A stretch of 64,000 nucleotides of DNA from Aureococcus anophagefferens (Eukaryota > Sar > Pelagophyceae > Pelagomonadales > Pelagomonadaceae). Under the pieces are notes generated by a model that was not told where the DNA came from, ran no database searches, and worked only from the letters and a program-made list of their open reading frames with translations. The stretch covers positions 1,230,652-1,294,651 of the forward strand of contig NW_008705572.1 in assembly GCF_000186865.1 (NCBI RefSeq), given 5' to 3'. This document shows, piece by piece, positions 46,506 through 56,244 of this stretch. Position numbers and translations under genes: made by a program. The first letter of the stretch is position 1; every line of letters begins with the position of its first letter.

Positions 46506-47624
46506 ATGTCGCGACTCTGCCTCGTCGTCGCGACGATGCTGACCACCAACGCCTACGACACGCAGCTCGTGTCCTACGACGCGGTGGACTGCCCGAGCGA
46601 CGGCCTCCACTACGAGATCTCCGTCGCGTCGGGCTCCTGCGTGCACCTCGGGGGCCGACTCGCGATGGCCGTCGAGTGCGGCCTCGACAACGCCATCTCG
46701 CGGCGCTACTGGCGCGGCTACGGCGAGCAGGCCGAGTGCCGCGGCCCGCCGGAGCAGGTCTACGAGCTCGACGAGCCCGTCTGCGTCGAGAGCCGCATCT
46801 TCGGCGGCCAGTCGTACACGCAGGTCTGCCACAACTCGGAGACGACGGCGTACGGCGTCCGCATCGAGTACTTCGCGTCCTTCGACGACTGCGACGACGA
46901 GCTGCGGACCTTCGGGGCGACCATGGTGCCCCACAGCTGCTACAACATCCGCATGGACGCGACGACGTCCTTCAAGTACCACTGCGAGGACAACGCGACG
47001 ATAAACCTCGAGAAGTGGGTCGACCACGACCGCTGCGGCGGCCCGCTCGAGGACGAGTTCGTCGTGCCGAGCGGCGCGTGCCTGCCGGGGGGCCACGAGG
47101 GCAACGCCTACGAGACCATCGCCGTGCGCTACACCTGCGACGGCCACGAGCCGAGCGCGGCCGCGCTCGCGGCGTGGGACGGCGAGGGCAAGAGGCCCGG
47201 CGCGGGGACGCGCGACGCCGCCTGGTGGGCCGAGTCCGACGACGACGACGACGGCGGGCGCCACGCGCGCGAGAACCGCACGCTGCGCGTGCTGCTGGGC
47301 CTGGCGGTCGCGGCCGTCGTCGCCGTCGCGCTCTGCTGCGGCTGCCACGCCGCCAAGGAGCGCGCGCGGACGAAGCAGCTCGTGCGCGCCGTCCAGGAGC
47401 AGCTCAACGACGAGGGGCTCATCATGCAGCAGGACGGCACGCTCGTCGCCGCGGCGCACCGCGGCGTCATCACGGCGCAGGCGACGGAGGTCGTCGGCGA
47501 CTACGCCAAGGGCGAGTACGCCCCCGACGGGGGCATCGAGCTCCCGGCGACGCCGACGTCGCCGGCCGGCGGCGACTTCGACAAGGCCGCGCCGCCGACG
47601 GCCCAGGTCATCCCGACGCTGTAG
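46506..47624 (+). CDS. Single-pass membrane protein with Cys-rich ectodomain
   Basis: 372 residues. A signal peptide (SRLCLVVATMLTTNAYDT) leads into an ectodomain of about 230 residues with twelve or more Cys (VDCPSDGLHYE, SGSCVHLGG, HSCYNIRM, YHCEDN, DRCGGPLED, YTCDGHE). An Asp-rich linker (ESDDDDDGG) precedes a membrane helix at about residues 260-285 (LLGLAVAAVVAVALCCGCHA). The cytosolic tail is about 85 residues with Pro/Thr. The double-Cys end of the helix could be palmitoylated. I do not recognise the ectodomain; a surface receptor or adhesion role is a guess. Confidence 0.65.
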   Translation: MSRLCLVVATMLTTNAYDTQLVSYDAVDCPSDGLHYEISVASGSCVHLGGRLAMAVECGLDNAISRRYWRGYGEQAECRGPPEQVYELDEPVCVESRIFGGQSYTQVCHNSETTAYGVRIEYFASFDDCDDELRTFGATMVPHSCYNIRMDATTSFKYHCEDNATINLEKWVDHDRCGGPLEDEFVVPSGACLPGGHEGNAYETIAVRYTCDGHEPSAAALAAWDGEGKRPGAGTRDAAWWAESDDDDDGGRHARENRTLRVLLGLAVAAVVAVALCCGCHAAKERARTKQLVRAVQEQLNDEGLIMQQDGTLVAAAHRGVITAQATEVVGDYAKGEYAPDGGIELPATPTSPAGGDFDKAAPPTAQVIPTL

Positions 47625-47691
47625 CCGCGCCCCCTTCAAGTTTTTTGTATGAGCTGCAATTTGAACATTCGTAATCGGGGCAGCCGTCGCG

Positions 47692-48855
47692 ATGGTGGTC
47701 GCGCCTCGAGCGCTCGCCTTGCTGCTCTGCGCGAGCGGCGTGGTCTCCGCGCCGCCGCGGCAGCAGGCGCCGCGCGCGCGGCCCGCGGCGAACGCGCGCA
47801 GCCCGCAGCGCAACGCGCACCGGCTCCACAAGGCCAAGGCGCAGAACCAGGCGGCCCGGGCGCGGCAGCAGGCGCGGACCCAAAATAAGAAGCCCGTGGG
47901 CCCCGCGCAGCAGGAGATCAACAAGGCGCGCATCCGCGCCGACGACATCGCCGCGGCGACGGTCGCCGCGCGCAACCTCAGCGGCTTCTGCGCGGACCCG
48001 CCGCGCCGCGTTTTCAAGCAGAACGCGAAGACGATCCAGCCCGGCCCGCGGTCCGTGGAGGTCGACTGCTTCGCGCGGTTCCACGAGGCGGACCTCACGG
48101 TCCAGCCCGGCGACGCGGCGGCGGGCGCTCGCATGCAGAAACAGTGCTGCAACGACAAGAAGCGCCACGGCGCGTTCAGCCCGGCCTACATCGTCTTCCC
48201 GCGGTCCCACCTCGAGGCGGCCATGTTCTACGCCAACGGCTCGGTCCGCGACGTCGACGTGAACTTCATGGGGCGGCTCCACACGAAGCAAGAGACGGCG
48301 AACCGCGCGCGCAAGTGGATCTTCGACTTTGTGCGGTCGTCGTTCACGAACCGGAGCATCTTCATCGACACGACGGTCCAGGACCCGCGGACCTACAAGC
48401 GGCTCGGGCCCTACGACATCTCCATCGGCGCCGACGGCAAGCCGGCGGGCTTCAAGCCCATGGGCGTCATGGCCGAGCAGACGAAGAACCCCTGCGTCAT
48501 GGCCAAGTGCTCCACGGACTACTTCCTCCGGCTCGCGCGGTCGCGGTTCACGCTGTCGCCGGCGGGCGACAAGCCCTGGTCCCAGCGCTTCTTCGAGGCC
48601 ATCATGGCCGGGAGCATCCCCCTCCTCGACAACAAGGAGCACAGCGGCCGCAACTACAAGGAGAAGATGCTCGGGTACAAGTACCTCCTCGTCTCCGAGT
48701 ACGTCGCGCGGAGGAGGCGGTTCCCGGGCGCGGCGCCCTACTGCCAGGCCTGGGCCGAGCACAACCTCGACATCTTCCTCCGCCACCAGACCTACATCAT
48801 GCGCCGCCAGACGATCCACCCGAACCTGGAGCGGTGCATCGCCGAGGCCTTCTAA
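47692..48855 (+). CDS. Exostosin-like glycosyltransferase (GT47)
   Basis: 387 residues with a signal peptide (ALALLLCASGVVSAPP) and a basic, Gln/Ala-rich stem. The C-terminal region has STDYFLRLARSRFTLSPAGD, then KPWSQRFFEAIMAGSIPLLD, the hallmark of the exostosin fold, where the F-C-L-P-G-D-T and E-A-x-x-x-G-x-I-P pieces bind the donor. The first half is less clear. GT47 proteins build glucuronic acid-, xylose- or galactose-containing chains in Golgi. The Cys pairs (QKQCCNDKKRHG) indicate a lumenal enzyme. Confidence 0.7.
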   Translation: MVVAPRALALLLCASGVVSAPPRQQAPRARPAANARSPQRNAHRLHKAKAQNQAARARQQARTQNKKPVGPAQQEINKARIRADDIAAATVAARNLSGFCADPPRRVFKQNAKTIQPGPRSVEVDCFARFHEADLTVQPGDAAAGARMQKQCCNDKKRHGAFSPAYIVFPRSHLEAAMFYANGSVRDVDVNFMGRLHTKQETANRARKWIFDFVRSSFTNRSIFIDTTVQDPRTYKRLGPYDISIGADGKPAGFKPMGVMAEQTKNPCVMAKCSTDYFLRLARSRFTLSPAGDKPWSQRFFEAIMAGSIPLLDNKEHSGRNYKEKMLGYKYLLVSEYVARRRRFPGAAPYCQAWAEHNLDIFLRHQTYIMRRQTIHPNLERCIAEAF

Positions 48856-48988
48856 CGGCATCGTCACGTGCACTGAAGCCGTCGTTGCGTCGGATTTTTT
48901 CTGCCCGCGAGGACAGGGCAGCATCCCTGTTTAGGGCGGCCCATTGGACGCGGCGGGGTCCAGCAGCCCCACCCGACCGGGGCCGGCC

Positions 48989-49765
48989 ATGGGGTCCGCG
49001 TCGTCCGCGCTCGCGAGCCTGCTCCTCTGCGCCGGCGGCGGCGAGAGCGTCGCCGAAGACGACGACCAGGCCAATTCCCAGCCCGTCAAGGAGGGGGCGA
49101 TCCTCGCGGCGCTGACCGATATCCTCAAGGGCTACCCCGACGCCGTCGAGGAGCCCGAGGAGACGGACGAGATCGGCGCGGTCTTCGACCGCGCGGACCC
49201 GAAGCCGAGCCGGGGCCTCGACGGGAGCGGCGCGCGCGGCGCGGACGACGACGCGGCCGCCGCGGGCGAGTCGCCGCCCGCGCCCGGCGGCAAGGGCGAG
49301 GCGTCCACGTCCGGCGGCGCCCCGACGGTGGCGACCTTCGAGAGCCAGTTCCTCGGCGAGTTCGTCCTCATGCTCAAGCAGGGCTTCGTCGTCAAGAAGC
49401 ACGGCCGCCTGGGCGCACCGAAGGACAGGCTCGTGCGGCTCCAGGGCGACGACATCGTCTGGACGAGCACGAAGTCGTCGTTCCGCCGGTCCTTCGACCG
49501 GTCGCCGAGCGGCATGCGGCCGGGCGCCGAGTCGCCGGTGTCGCCGGGCTCCAAGGCCGCGGGCATCTCCGTCGCCGAGATCGTCGACGTGCGGCGCGGC
49601 ACGTTCACGGGCCGGCCGCGCCCGCCGGGCGTCGACCCGGACCGGTGCCTCAGCCTCGTCACGACGCACCGCGCCGTCAACCTCGAGCTCCCGGACAACG
49701 AGGTCCGCGAGCTCTGCGTCGACGGCTTCGGCCTCCTCATGAACCGCGCGCGGAAACGGCAATAG
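48989..49765 (+). CDS. PH-domain-like protein, predicted N-myristoylated
   Basis: 258 residues starting MGSASSALASLL: Gly2 and Ser6 fit N-myristoylation. The N-terminal 100 residues are acidic and disordered. From about residue 120 a PH-like fold appears: VLMLKQGFVVKKHGRLGAPK, VRLQGDDIVWTSTKSSFRRS, SVAEIVDVRRGTFTG and CLSLVTTHRAVNLELPDNEV, with the final helix LCVDGFGLLMNRAR. The lineup resembles PH domains of phospholipase C and related proteins. Lipid anchor plus PH suggests plasma-membrane signalling. Confidence 0.7.
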   Translation: MGSASSALASLLLCAGGGESVAEDDDQANSQPVKEGAILAALTDILKGYPDAVEEPEETDEIGAVFDRADPKPSRGLDGSGARGADDDAAAAGESPPAPGGKGEASTSGGAPTVATFESQFLGEFVLMLKQGFVVKKHGRLGAPKDRLVRLQGDDIVWTSTKSSFRRSFDRSPSGMRPGAESPVSPGSKAAGISVAEIVDVRRGTFTGRPRPPGVDPDRCLSLVTTHRAVNLELPDNEVRELCVDGFGLLMNRARKRQ

Positions 49766-49806
49766 GGGCCCGCGCCCGCGATCCCCCGCGATCCCCCGAG
49801 TCTTCG

Positions 49807-50550
49807 TTAGAGTGCCCCGGCCGCCGAGATGACGACGCGCTTCACGGGCGCGCCGCTCGACGTGCCGCCGGCCTCGATGGCGTCGAGCACGGCGAGGCCG
49901 CGCGCGACGACGCCGAAGACGACGTGCTTCCCGTCGAGCGCGCCCGTCGCGCCCAGCGTGAGGAAGAACTGGGACGTCTGCGTGTCGGGCCCCGCGTTGG
50001 CCATGGACAGCAGCCCCCGCCGGTCGTGGCGGAGCATGCCGTTGTCCCACTCGTCCGCGAACTCGTTGCCCGGGTAGATCGACTCGCCGCCGCGGCCGAG
50101 CGTGTACTCGCCGCCCTGGGCGACGAAGTTCGGGATGATGCGGTGGAACGCGGACCCGACGTAGGTCTTCGACAGGCCGTAGGACGTCTGGCCCGCGCCG
50201 ACGCACAACGCTCGGAAGTTCGCCGCGGTTTTCGGCGCGAGGCCGTCGAAGAGCTCGACCTCGAGCCGGCCCGCGTGCTGGCCGTCGACGCGCACGTCCA
50301 GATACACGCGCGTGTTCTGCGGTTGATGCGCCACGGACGCGAAGGACACGACGGACGCCGGCAGCGACATGCGCCGCGCCACGCCCAGCGACCCGGCGAT
50401 GCACAGCAGGACGAAGAGCACGACGTAGACCATCTCGAAGGTCTGCTTCGACTTCTTTTTCAGACGGCGGACCATTTTTTTTCTGTCCTCGTTCTTTTTC
50501 GTGGCCTGCTTGATGCGCCGCATGGGGGTAGCTTCTGGCTGGGCTGCCAT
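49807..50550 (-). CDS. Membrane-anchored cyclophilin (peptidyl-prolyl isomerase)
   Basis: 247 residues from ATG 50550. A Lys/Arg-rich N-terminus is followed by a signal anchor (MVYVVLFVLLCIAGSLGVA), a type II topology in ER or Golgi. The isomerase domain is complete: VYLDVRVDGQHAGRLEVELF, AFHRIIPNFVAQGGEYTLG with the catalytic Arg, Phe and Gln, and SQFFLTLGATGALDGKHVVF. The Trp that contacts cyclosporin in cyclophilin A (EWLDGKH) is absent here (GALDGKH), so weak drug binding is expected. It probably assists folding of secretory proteins. The later ATG at MRRIK is also possible. Confidence 0.88.
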   Translation of the reverse strand: MAAQPEATPMRRIKQATKKNEDRKKMVRRLKKKSKQTFEMVYVVLFVLLCIAGSLGVARRMSLPASVVSFASVAHQPQNTRVYLDVRVDGQHAGRLEVELFDGLAPKTAANFRALCVGAGQTSYGLSKTYVGSAFHRIIPNFVAQGGEYTLGRGGESIYPGNEFADEWDNGMLRHDRRGLLSMANAGPDTQTSQFFLTLGATGALDGKHVVFGVVARGLAVLDAIEAGGTSSGAPVKRVVISAAGAL

Positions 50551-50559
50551 TGCGCCGCC

Positions 50560-51384
50560 CACTGGTTGCGAGTTGCAGTCGATACTCTGCCATGTTGACG
50601 CTCGGCGTGACATCACTTGGTTGACTCCGAGCTGCCTCGCCCAGGTTGGGCACGCGATGCAGCGGTTCCAGGACTTGGCGCGGCGCTCGGTCTGTGGACC
50701 ATGTCGCGCCTTGGGCCCGGCTGCGAGTCGCTCGGGAAAGACCATCGGTCGATGGGGAGCAACTTAGTTCGCGTCGGGGCAGCCCGTGGACGACGAGAAC
50801 GGCGGTTATCGGTGGGGGGCGACCGACGAGGGGCTCGCATTAGTGCTGAGGTCCCGTATGTGCGACCAACTTCGAAGAAACACCCCCTGGAATGTCCCTC
50901 CCGAGGGGGCTGTCCGGGCTTGGTCGCACATACGGCCTCGTGCATTGCGCGGTGAGCACCGTGTCGCCCGCGGCGCCGCGCGCCTCTCGGAGCCGGTGAG
51001 GTGATCTCGATCAAATCGGCTCGAGTCGAAGAGCTGCCGCGAGGGCATCTGGTCGCTCCCATGACGAACGATTCCCGACGCTCTGTGACTCGAAGGGGAC
51101 CGAAAATCGGGTCGGGGGGAGCTGCCGCGCCTCATTCCACGGATGTCGCGTCTTTTATGTGCCTCACCCACATGTTTGCGGACCTCAAAGCCACTGGGAT
51201 CGTTGCACGTCGCTGCATATTCGAGGAGCGCGGGCCCCTCTAAGGTGGAGATTCCATCATCGGCCGCTGAATACTCCAGCGGAGACACCGTCTCTAGCCC
51301 TCTAGAAGCTAGGATTTCTTCAAAGTTTGTCTTGGCTTGCAATAGTTCAAGCGACGGGGTATCCACTGCAACTCGCAACCAGTG
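50560..51384. repeat. 825-bp region bounded by 26-bp inverted repeats
   Basis: CACTGGTTGCGAGTTGCAGT plus CGATAC at 50560-50585 returns as a reverse complement at 51359-51384 with one mismatch. Read outward, both arms encode HWLRVAVDT. On the minus strand the frame continues inwards from 51378 as a protein-like stretch (TPSLELLQAKTNFEEILASR, then LEGPALLEYAATCNDPSGFE) without recognisable domain. This could be a decayed element or a broken multi-copy gene. The region, 50551-51795 in all, has less G/C bias than its neighbours and I find no intact gene in it. Confidence 0.55.
50854..50935. repeat. Perfect hairpin inside the gene-poor region
   Basis: CCGTATGTGCGACCA at 50854-50868 is exactly complementary to TGGTCGCACATACGG at 50921-50935. 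Inside the 52-base loop a second short stem (CCCCCT with AGGGGG) can form. It could be a small MITE or a transcript structure. Confidence 0.65.
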
Positions 51385-51526
51385 GCCGCCCGCGTCAAGC
51401 GAGACGTTGGACTAGTTATTGAAGGGGGTGCGCACGTTAACAACTTCAACGCCAGGATCTCGACGTTGGTGCCGGAGCGCGATGCCCGCGTCCATTACCG
51501 CCTCGCCGCGCGCACCCGCTCGTACA

Positions 51527-51786
51527 CTTCAGTACCTCTCGCCCGCGCCAAACGCACACCTTGACACCCCATACCCATTGTGCAAAAAAACGGGACCTCG
51601 ATCGCCCGCAACGTCGCGTAGAACGTGAATTTCGTTCGCGACCCCCGTTGCCCACGCGCGCGCGCCCGCCCTCACCCGCTTCAGCACTCCTCGCCCGCCT
51701 CGCACGTACCCCCAAACACCCCATTCCCTCCGGGCGCCAAAAAGCACGACCTCAAACGCCCGTTCCCCCGCGCAGAACACCGAACG
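51527..51786. repeat. Diverged tandem duplication upstream of condensin
   Basis: The segment 51527-51630 (CTTCAGTACCTCTCGCCCGC and on) is repeated, with many changes, at 51679-51786 (CTTCAGCACTCCTCGCCCGC and on); both end near a G(C/T)AGAAC word. The period is about 152 bp. The second copy ends just before the condensin ATG, so the promoter or leader may be duplicated. Confidence 0.55.
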
Positions 51787-51795
51787 ACGTAAAAG

Positions 51796-54133
51796 ATGGG
51801 CAAGGGCGCGCGCGGCGCCGTGAAAGCTGAACACAACGGGGGCGTCGCCCCGGATGAAGAACTCCTCTCCATCCTCAACGACGCCAAGCGGTCCCGCACC
51901 TCCCACGAGCGCGGCATCGAGCGGACGATGGCGCTCGTCCACGCGGCGCCGGAGCTGTTCCGGGAGCCCGCCGAGGGCGGCTTCTTCGAGCACCTGACGC
52001 GCGTGCTCGTCGCGAAGAAGCGCGACGCGAACGTCGAGCGGTGCCTGACGTTCGTCGCGCACATCGCGTCGAGCGCGGTCGTCGGGGGCGGGTCGGACGA
52101 CGCGTGCGCGGGGTTCTCGACGGAGCTGCTGACGTGGCTCGCGGCGGCGACGGGCGCGGCGGACAAGACGGCGCGGTGCCGGGCCCTCGAGCTCTGCGCG
52201 CTCGTGCTCGAGAGCGTCGTGAACGCGGAGGAGGCGACGGTCGACGAGGGCGTCTGGGAGGCGCTCGTCGCGGCCGTCGTGCCGCGCGCGTCGGACAAGG
52301 TCGCGGCGGTGCGCAAGGCCGCGTGCCTCGCCCTGCGGCGGCTCCAGGACGACAACGAGGCGGCGACGGCGGCGGTCGTGCGCGCGCTCGAGTCCGACGC
52401 GTCCGCGGACGTCCGCGCGGCGGCCGTCGGCGCGCTCGACGTGTCGAAGCGCGTGCTGCCGTCGCTGCTCGAGAAGTGCCGCGACGTCGACGCCAAGGTG
52501 CGGACGGCGGCCTTCGACGCCCTGCGGAGCCGCGTGGGCATCAAGGCCGTGCACCGCGACGCGCGCGCGCAGGTCGTCAAGCGGGGCCTCGAGGACCGCG
52601 ACCCGGCCGTCCGCGCGGCGGCCGCGCGGACGCTCTGCGCGTGGTTCGCGTCGCGGAGCCTCAAGGGCGACCCCGTGAAGCTCCTCGAGTACCTCAACGC
52701 GGACCTCGAGGAGGCGGCCTGCGGCGTCGCGCTCCGCGCGCTCCACGCGTCGGCCGTCGCGCTCGAGGGCGGCGCCGACGGCCGCCGCGAGGCGCCGCCG
52801 GCGTGGCTCCGGGGCGAGGCGCCGCCGCCGGCGGGCGAGGCGCGGCGCGTCGAGATCTTCGACGCGTCCTTCTACCACGCGCGAAGCGGCGACGGCGACG
52901 ACGAGGCGCCGGCCGTCGGCGCGCTCCGCGCGGCGATGGACGCCGTCGACCGGGAGAACGCGGCGTCGGACGCGCACCGCTACCCCGACGGCGACGCGCC
53001 GCCGCGGGCGTCCGCGCGCGACGCCCTCTTCGCCGCGTTCCTGCCGCCCGCGCGGGGCGGCGACGACTGCGCGCTGCCCGCGGCGGCCGACCTCGGCCCC
53101 GCGGCCGCGATCTGGCTCCGGTGCCGCGTGGACCTGGAGCTGGCGCCGTCGGGCCCCAAGCTCCTCCCGGCGCACCTCGAGGACGCCGTCGCGCGCTTCG
53201 CGCACGCGCCGGAGCTCGCGGCGCTCGTCGGCGCGACGGCCGAGGCCGCGCACGAGGAGGAGGCGCTCAACGTCGCCGCGGCGGCCGCGGGCGGCGGCGG
53301 CGAGAGCGACGACGACGACGACGAGGCCAACGAGAAGGCCTTTGTGTGCAAGCAGGTCGTGGACCTCGCGCGCGCGCTCCTCGAGCACCGCTTCGTCGAC
53401 GAGGTCGGCAAGGTCGCGGTCGCGGACGCCGTCGACGGCGATCTGGTGCGCACGGCGCGGCCCGTCGCCGAGTTCCTCGTGGACGCCGCCGCGCGGTGCC
53501 TCGCCGTGGGGCGCGGCTACGGCGCGGGCTTCACGGACGACGGCGCGGGCGTCGGCGCGGCCGTCCGGGCCGCGCGCGACCGCGCGGGCGAGCGCCGCGC
53601 GCTCGTCGTCGCCGCGCAGCTCCTCGGCGAGAAGAAGTGCTTCGCCGGCGTCCCGTCCGAGGGCGCGGCGGAGTTCCTCGACTTCGCCGCGGACGGCGCG
53701 GACTCGCTCATGATGCGCGCGTCCGCGTCGGCGGACTACCGCGACCGCGACGTCGCCGTGCACGGCCTCGGCCGGCGGTGCCTCGTCGGCGACGGGGACA
53801 CGGCGAAGCGCCTCGCGCCGCTCCTCTGGGACTACGCGACGCAGCCCCGCGAGGTGCCCGAGGTCCGCGGCCGCGCGATCCAGGCGCTCTGCGACGTCGC
53901 GCTCGCGTTCGGCGCGGGCGCGGTGCCCACCAAGGACGGGCCCTTCCTCGACGGGCTGCTCAAGCTCCTCGGCGACGGCGACGTCATGCTCGTGCGCGTC
54001 GCCGCCGAGGGCGCGGCGAAGCTGCTGCTCCGCGGCGCGCTCGGCGACGGCGACAAGCCCGCGAGGGCGCTCGCGGCGCTCGTCGCGCGCTACTGCGCCG
54101 CGGGCGCGGCGCGCGACGACGACGACGAGACCT

Positions 54134-54167
<34 letters not shown>

Positions 54168-55041
54168 CGAGGTGCTGGGCAGCGCCGCGCGGCTCCAGCA
54201 GGTGCTCGCGGTCTTCTTCCCGACGTTCGCGCGCCGGTCCGGCGGCGCGGCGCTCGGCGGCGCCGCGGCGGCGCTCCTCGACGACAAGCGCGCGTCGTCC
54301 GCCGCCGTCGCGCGGGCCCTCGCCTACGTGAGCTCGCTGCCCGCCGCCGCGGGCGCCGCGGCGCCCGCGTTCGTCGCGCAGTACGAGCTCTGCCACAAGC
54401 TCCTCGCGACCGTCGACGACGGCGCGCCCAAGGTCGCGGCGCGGGGCCTCGCGCTCTGCAAGGCGCTCGGCGACCTCGCGCCGCCGGCGGACCCGCCCGC
54501 CGCCGCGCTCCTCGGGGTGTTGGCGGGCCGCGTCGCGCGCGCGGCCGACGCGCAGCCGTCCGCGGCCGCCAAGGCCGCGGCCAAGGCCGCGGCGCGCTAC
54601 GCGGACGCCTGCGCGGCCGCCGCCGGCGACGCCGCGCCCGACGCGGGCCTCGACGGCAAGAACCTCCTCGGCGCCGTCGCGGACGCGGCCGACGCGGACG
54701 CGACCGACGACCCGGCCGCCGCGCCCGCCGACGCCGCGCCCGCGCCCGACGCCGCGCCGCCGGCGCCGGCGACGGCGAAGAAGGGCCCCCGCGTCCTCAA
54801 GAAGCACAGCGTCCTCTACGGCGACGACGACGGCGACGACTCCGCCGAGACGGACGACGACGAGCCGCGCGCGACGCTCGCGCCGCCGCCCAAGCCCGCG
54901 CCGGCCGCGCCGCCGCCGCTCACGACCGCCGAGGTCGCCAAGTTCACGGTGCCCCAGCTCAAGGCCCAGCTCGACGCGCGCGGCCTCGCGACGACGGGCC
55001 TCAAGGCCGCGCTCAAGCAGCGGCTCCTCGACGCGCTCTAG
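51796..55041 (+). CDS. NCAPG: Condensin complex subunit CAP-G with C-terminal SAP domain
   Basis: 1081 residues. The N-terminal 300 residues are HEAT repeats in the CAP-G order: AKRSRTSHERGIERTMALVH, AAVVPRASDKVAAVRKAACL, ALRRLQDDNEAATAAVVRAL, ESDASADVRAAAVGAL and RGLEDRDPAVRAAAARTLCA. Later parts carry the Cnd3-like segments (LLWDYATQPREVPEVRGRAI, then QALCDVALAFGAG). An Asp run (about residues 770-785) matches the acidic insert common in CAP-G. The last 40 residues form a SAP DNA-binding module (FTVPQLKAQLDARGLATTGL, then KAALKQRLLDAL). CAP-G sits in condensin I with SMC2/SMC4 and grips DNA during mitotic compaction. The SAP fusion is unusual. Single exon. Confidence 0.88.
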
Positions 55042-55140
55042 CGCGCGGCAGCCTCCCCCCAACCCCCCCAAGCACAAGATCAAGATAAAGGCGACCCCCG
55101 AAAGGCCTCTCCCCCCAGGGGGGCCCAGGATAAAGGCTCC

Positions 55141-56166
55141 TTACTTCATCTTCTTCTGGACGAGCTTGATGAGGGCCTTGGTCTTCGGCGCGGGCCGGAG
55201 CTTGTCCGCCCGCTGGAAGTAGGCGAGGGCCTCGGCGAAGGTCGCCGTCGGCGGCGACCCGCCGAAGATGGCCCGCGCGAGGCCCCGCTCGACGAAGGAC
55301 ACGCCGGCGACCTTGAGGCACCACTGGCCGAGCGCGAGCGCGACCGTCGCGTCGTCGGGCCGCGCCGCCCAGGCGACGTCGAGCGCGTCCTTGATCGCGT
55401 AGCTGTTGCCGAGCTTCTCCTTCGTCGTCTCGTAGTCGCCGACGCTGCCGAGCATGATGCCCAGCCACTTTTGCGCCAGGCCGTCGGCCGGCGCGAGCGC
55501 CGCGGACCGGCGCGCGGCCTCGAGCCCCTCGCGGACGAGGCCCTCGCGCGTCGCGTCGCCGCGCGCGTCGGCGACGTCCAGGCACGCGCGCGCGTAGCGC
55601 CACTCCACGGCCGCGTCGAGCTCCGACGCCGCGCGCGACGCGTCGCGGAGCGACACGAGGAGGTCCTCGAAGCCGCCCGCGGCGTGCGCCGCGTCGAACG
55701 CCGCGACGGGATCCGCTTCCTCCTCGGGCGCCTCGGGCTCGACGGCGCTGAGCGTGACGCCAAAGTCGGCGTAGGACGTGACGCCCGAGGCGTCGCAGGC
55801 CGCGCGCCACGCGGCGGCCGACGGCGGCCCGGCCTTGGCCTCGAAGGGCACGGCCAAGCCCCGGTCCGCGAGGTCGCCGACCTCGCGGCGGACGACGTCC
55901 TCGAGGAGCGACGCGGCCTCGTCGCGCGCGGTGTCCAGCAGCGCGGCGAAGTTGGTCGAGCCGCACTCCGGCGCCGGTGCGGGCGGTGGTGCGTGCGCGG
56001 GCGTCTCCTTGCTTCTGAAGAGGCGGCCGGCGAGGGGCACGCGCCGCAGGGCGCCGACGACCGCGTCGGTCTTGGCGCCCGCGCAGCGCGTGTGTGTGTG
56101 TTGCCGCAAGGGCGCGCGGAAGGCCGCCGCGACGGCGCAGAGGGCGAGGAGGCGGATTAGAGACAT
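55141..56166 (-). CDS. RMDN/FAM82-like TPR protein, probably plastid-targeted
   Basis: 341 residues from ATG 56166 (MSLIRLLALCAVAAAFRAPL), a signal peptide with an AAAF-RAP plastid-type site. The C-terminal 160 residues match regulator-of-microtubule-dynamics proteins: DGLAQKWLGIMLGSVGDYET, TKEKLGNSYAIKDALDVAWA, VALALGQWCLKVAGVSFVER and IFGGSPPTATFAEALAYFQR. In animals RMDN1-3 bind microtubules or tether ER and mitochondria through TPR helices; a plastid role is undescribed to my knowledge. An alternative ATG five codons upstream exists at 56181. It ends 99 bp from the convergent condensin stop. Confidence 0.75.
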   Translation of the reverse strand: MSLIRLLALCAVAAAFRAPLRQHTHTRCAGAKTDAVVGALRRVPLAGRLFRSKETPAHAPPPAPAPECGSTNFAALLDTARDEAASLLEDVVRREVGDLADRGLAVPFEAKAGPPSAAAWRAACDASGVTSYADFGVTLSAVEPEAPEEEADPVAAFDAAHAAGGFEDLLVSLRDASRAASELDAAVEWRYARACLDVADARGDATREGLVREGLEAARRSAALAPADGLAQKWLGIMLGSVGDYETTKEKLGNSYAIKDALDVAWAARPDDATVALALGQWCLKVAGVSFVERGLARAIFGGSPPTATFAEALAYFQRADKLRPAPKTKALIKLVQKKMK

Positions 56167-56244
56167 GCGCGACGTCGTCATAATCGCACAGTTCAGGGCA
56201 AGGACACCTTCAACCGAGTTCAACATGCAGTACCCGACCCGATT

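Noticed and set aside
51529..55083. A 1184-codon minus frame opposite condensin
   Set aside because: Arg/Gly/Val-rich mirror of a GC-biased gene, with no domain; condensin on the plus strand is clear.
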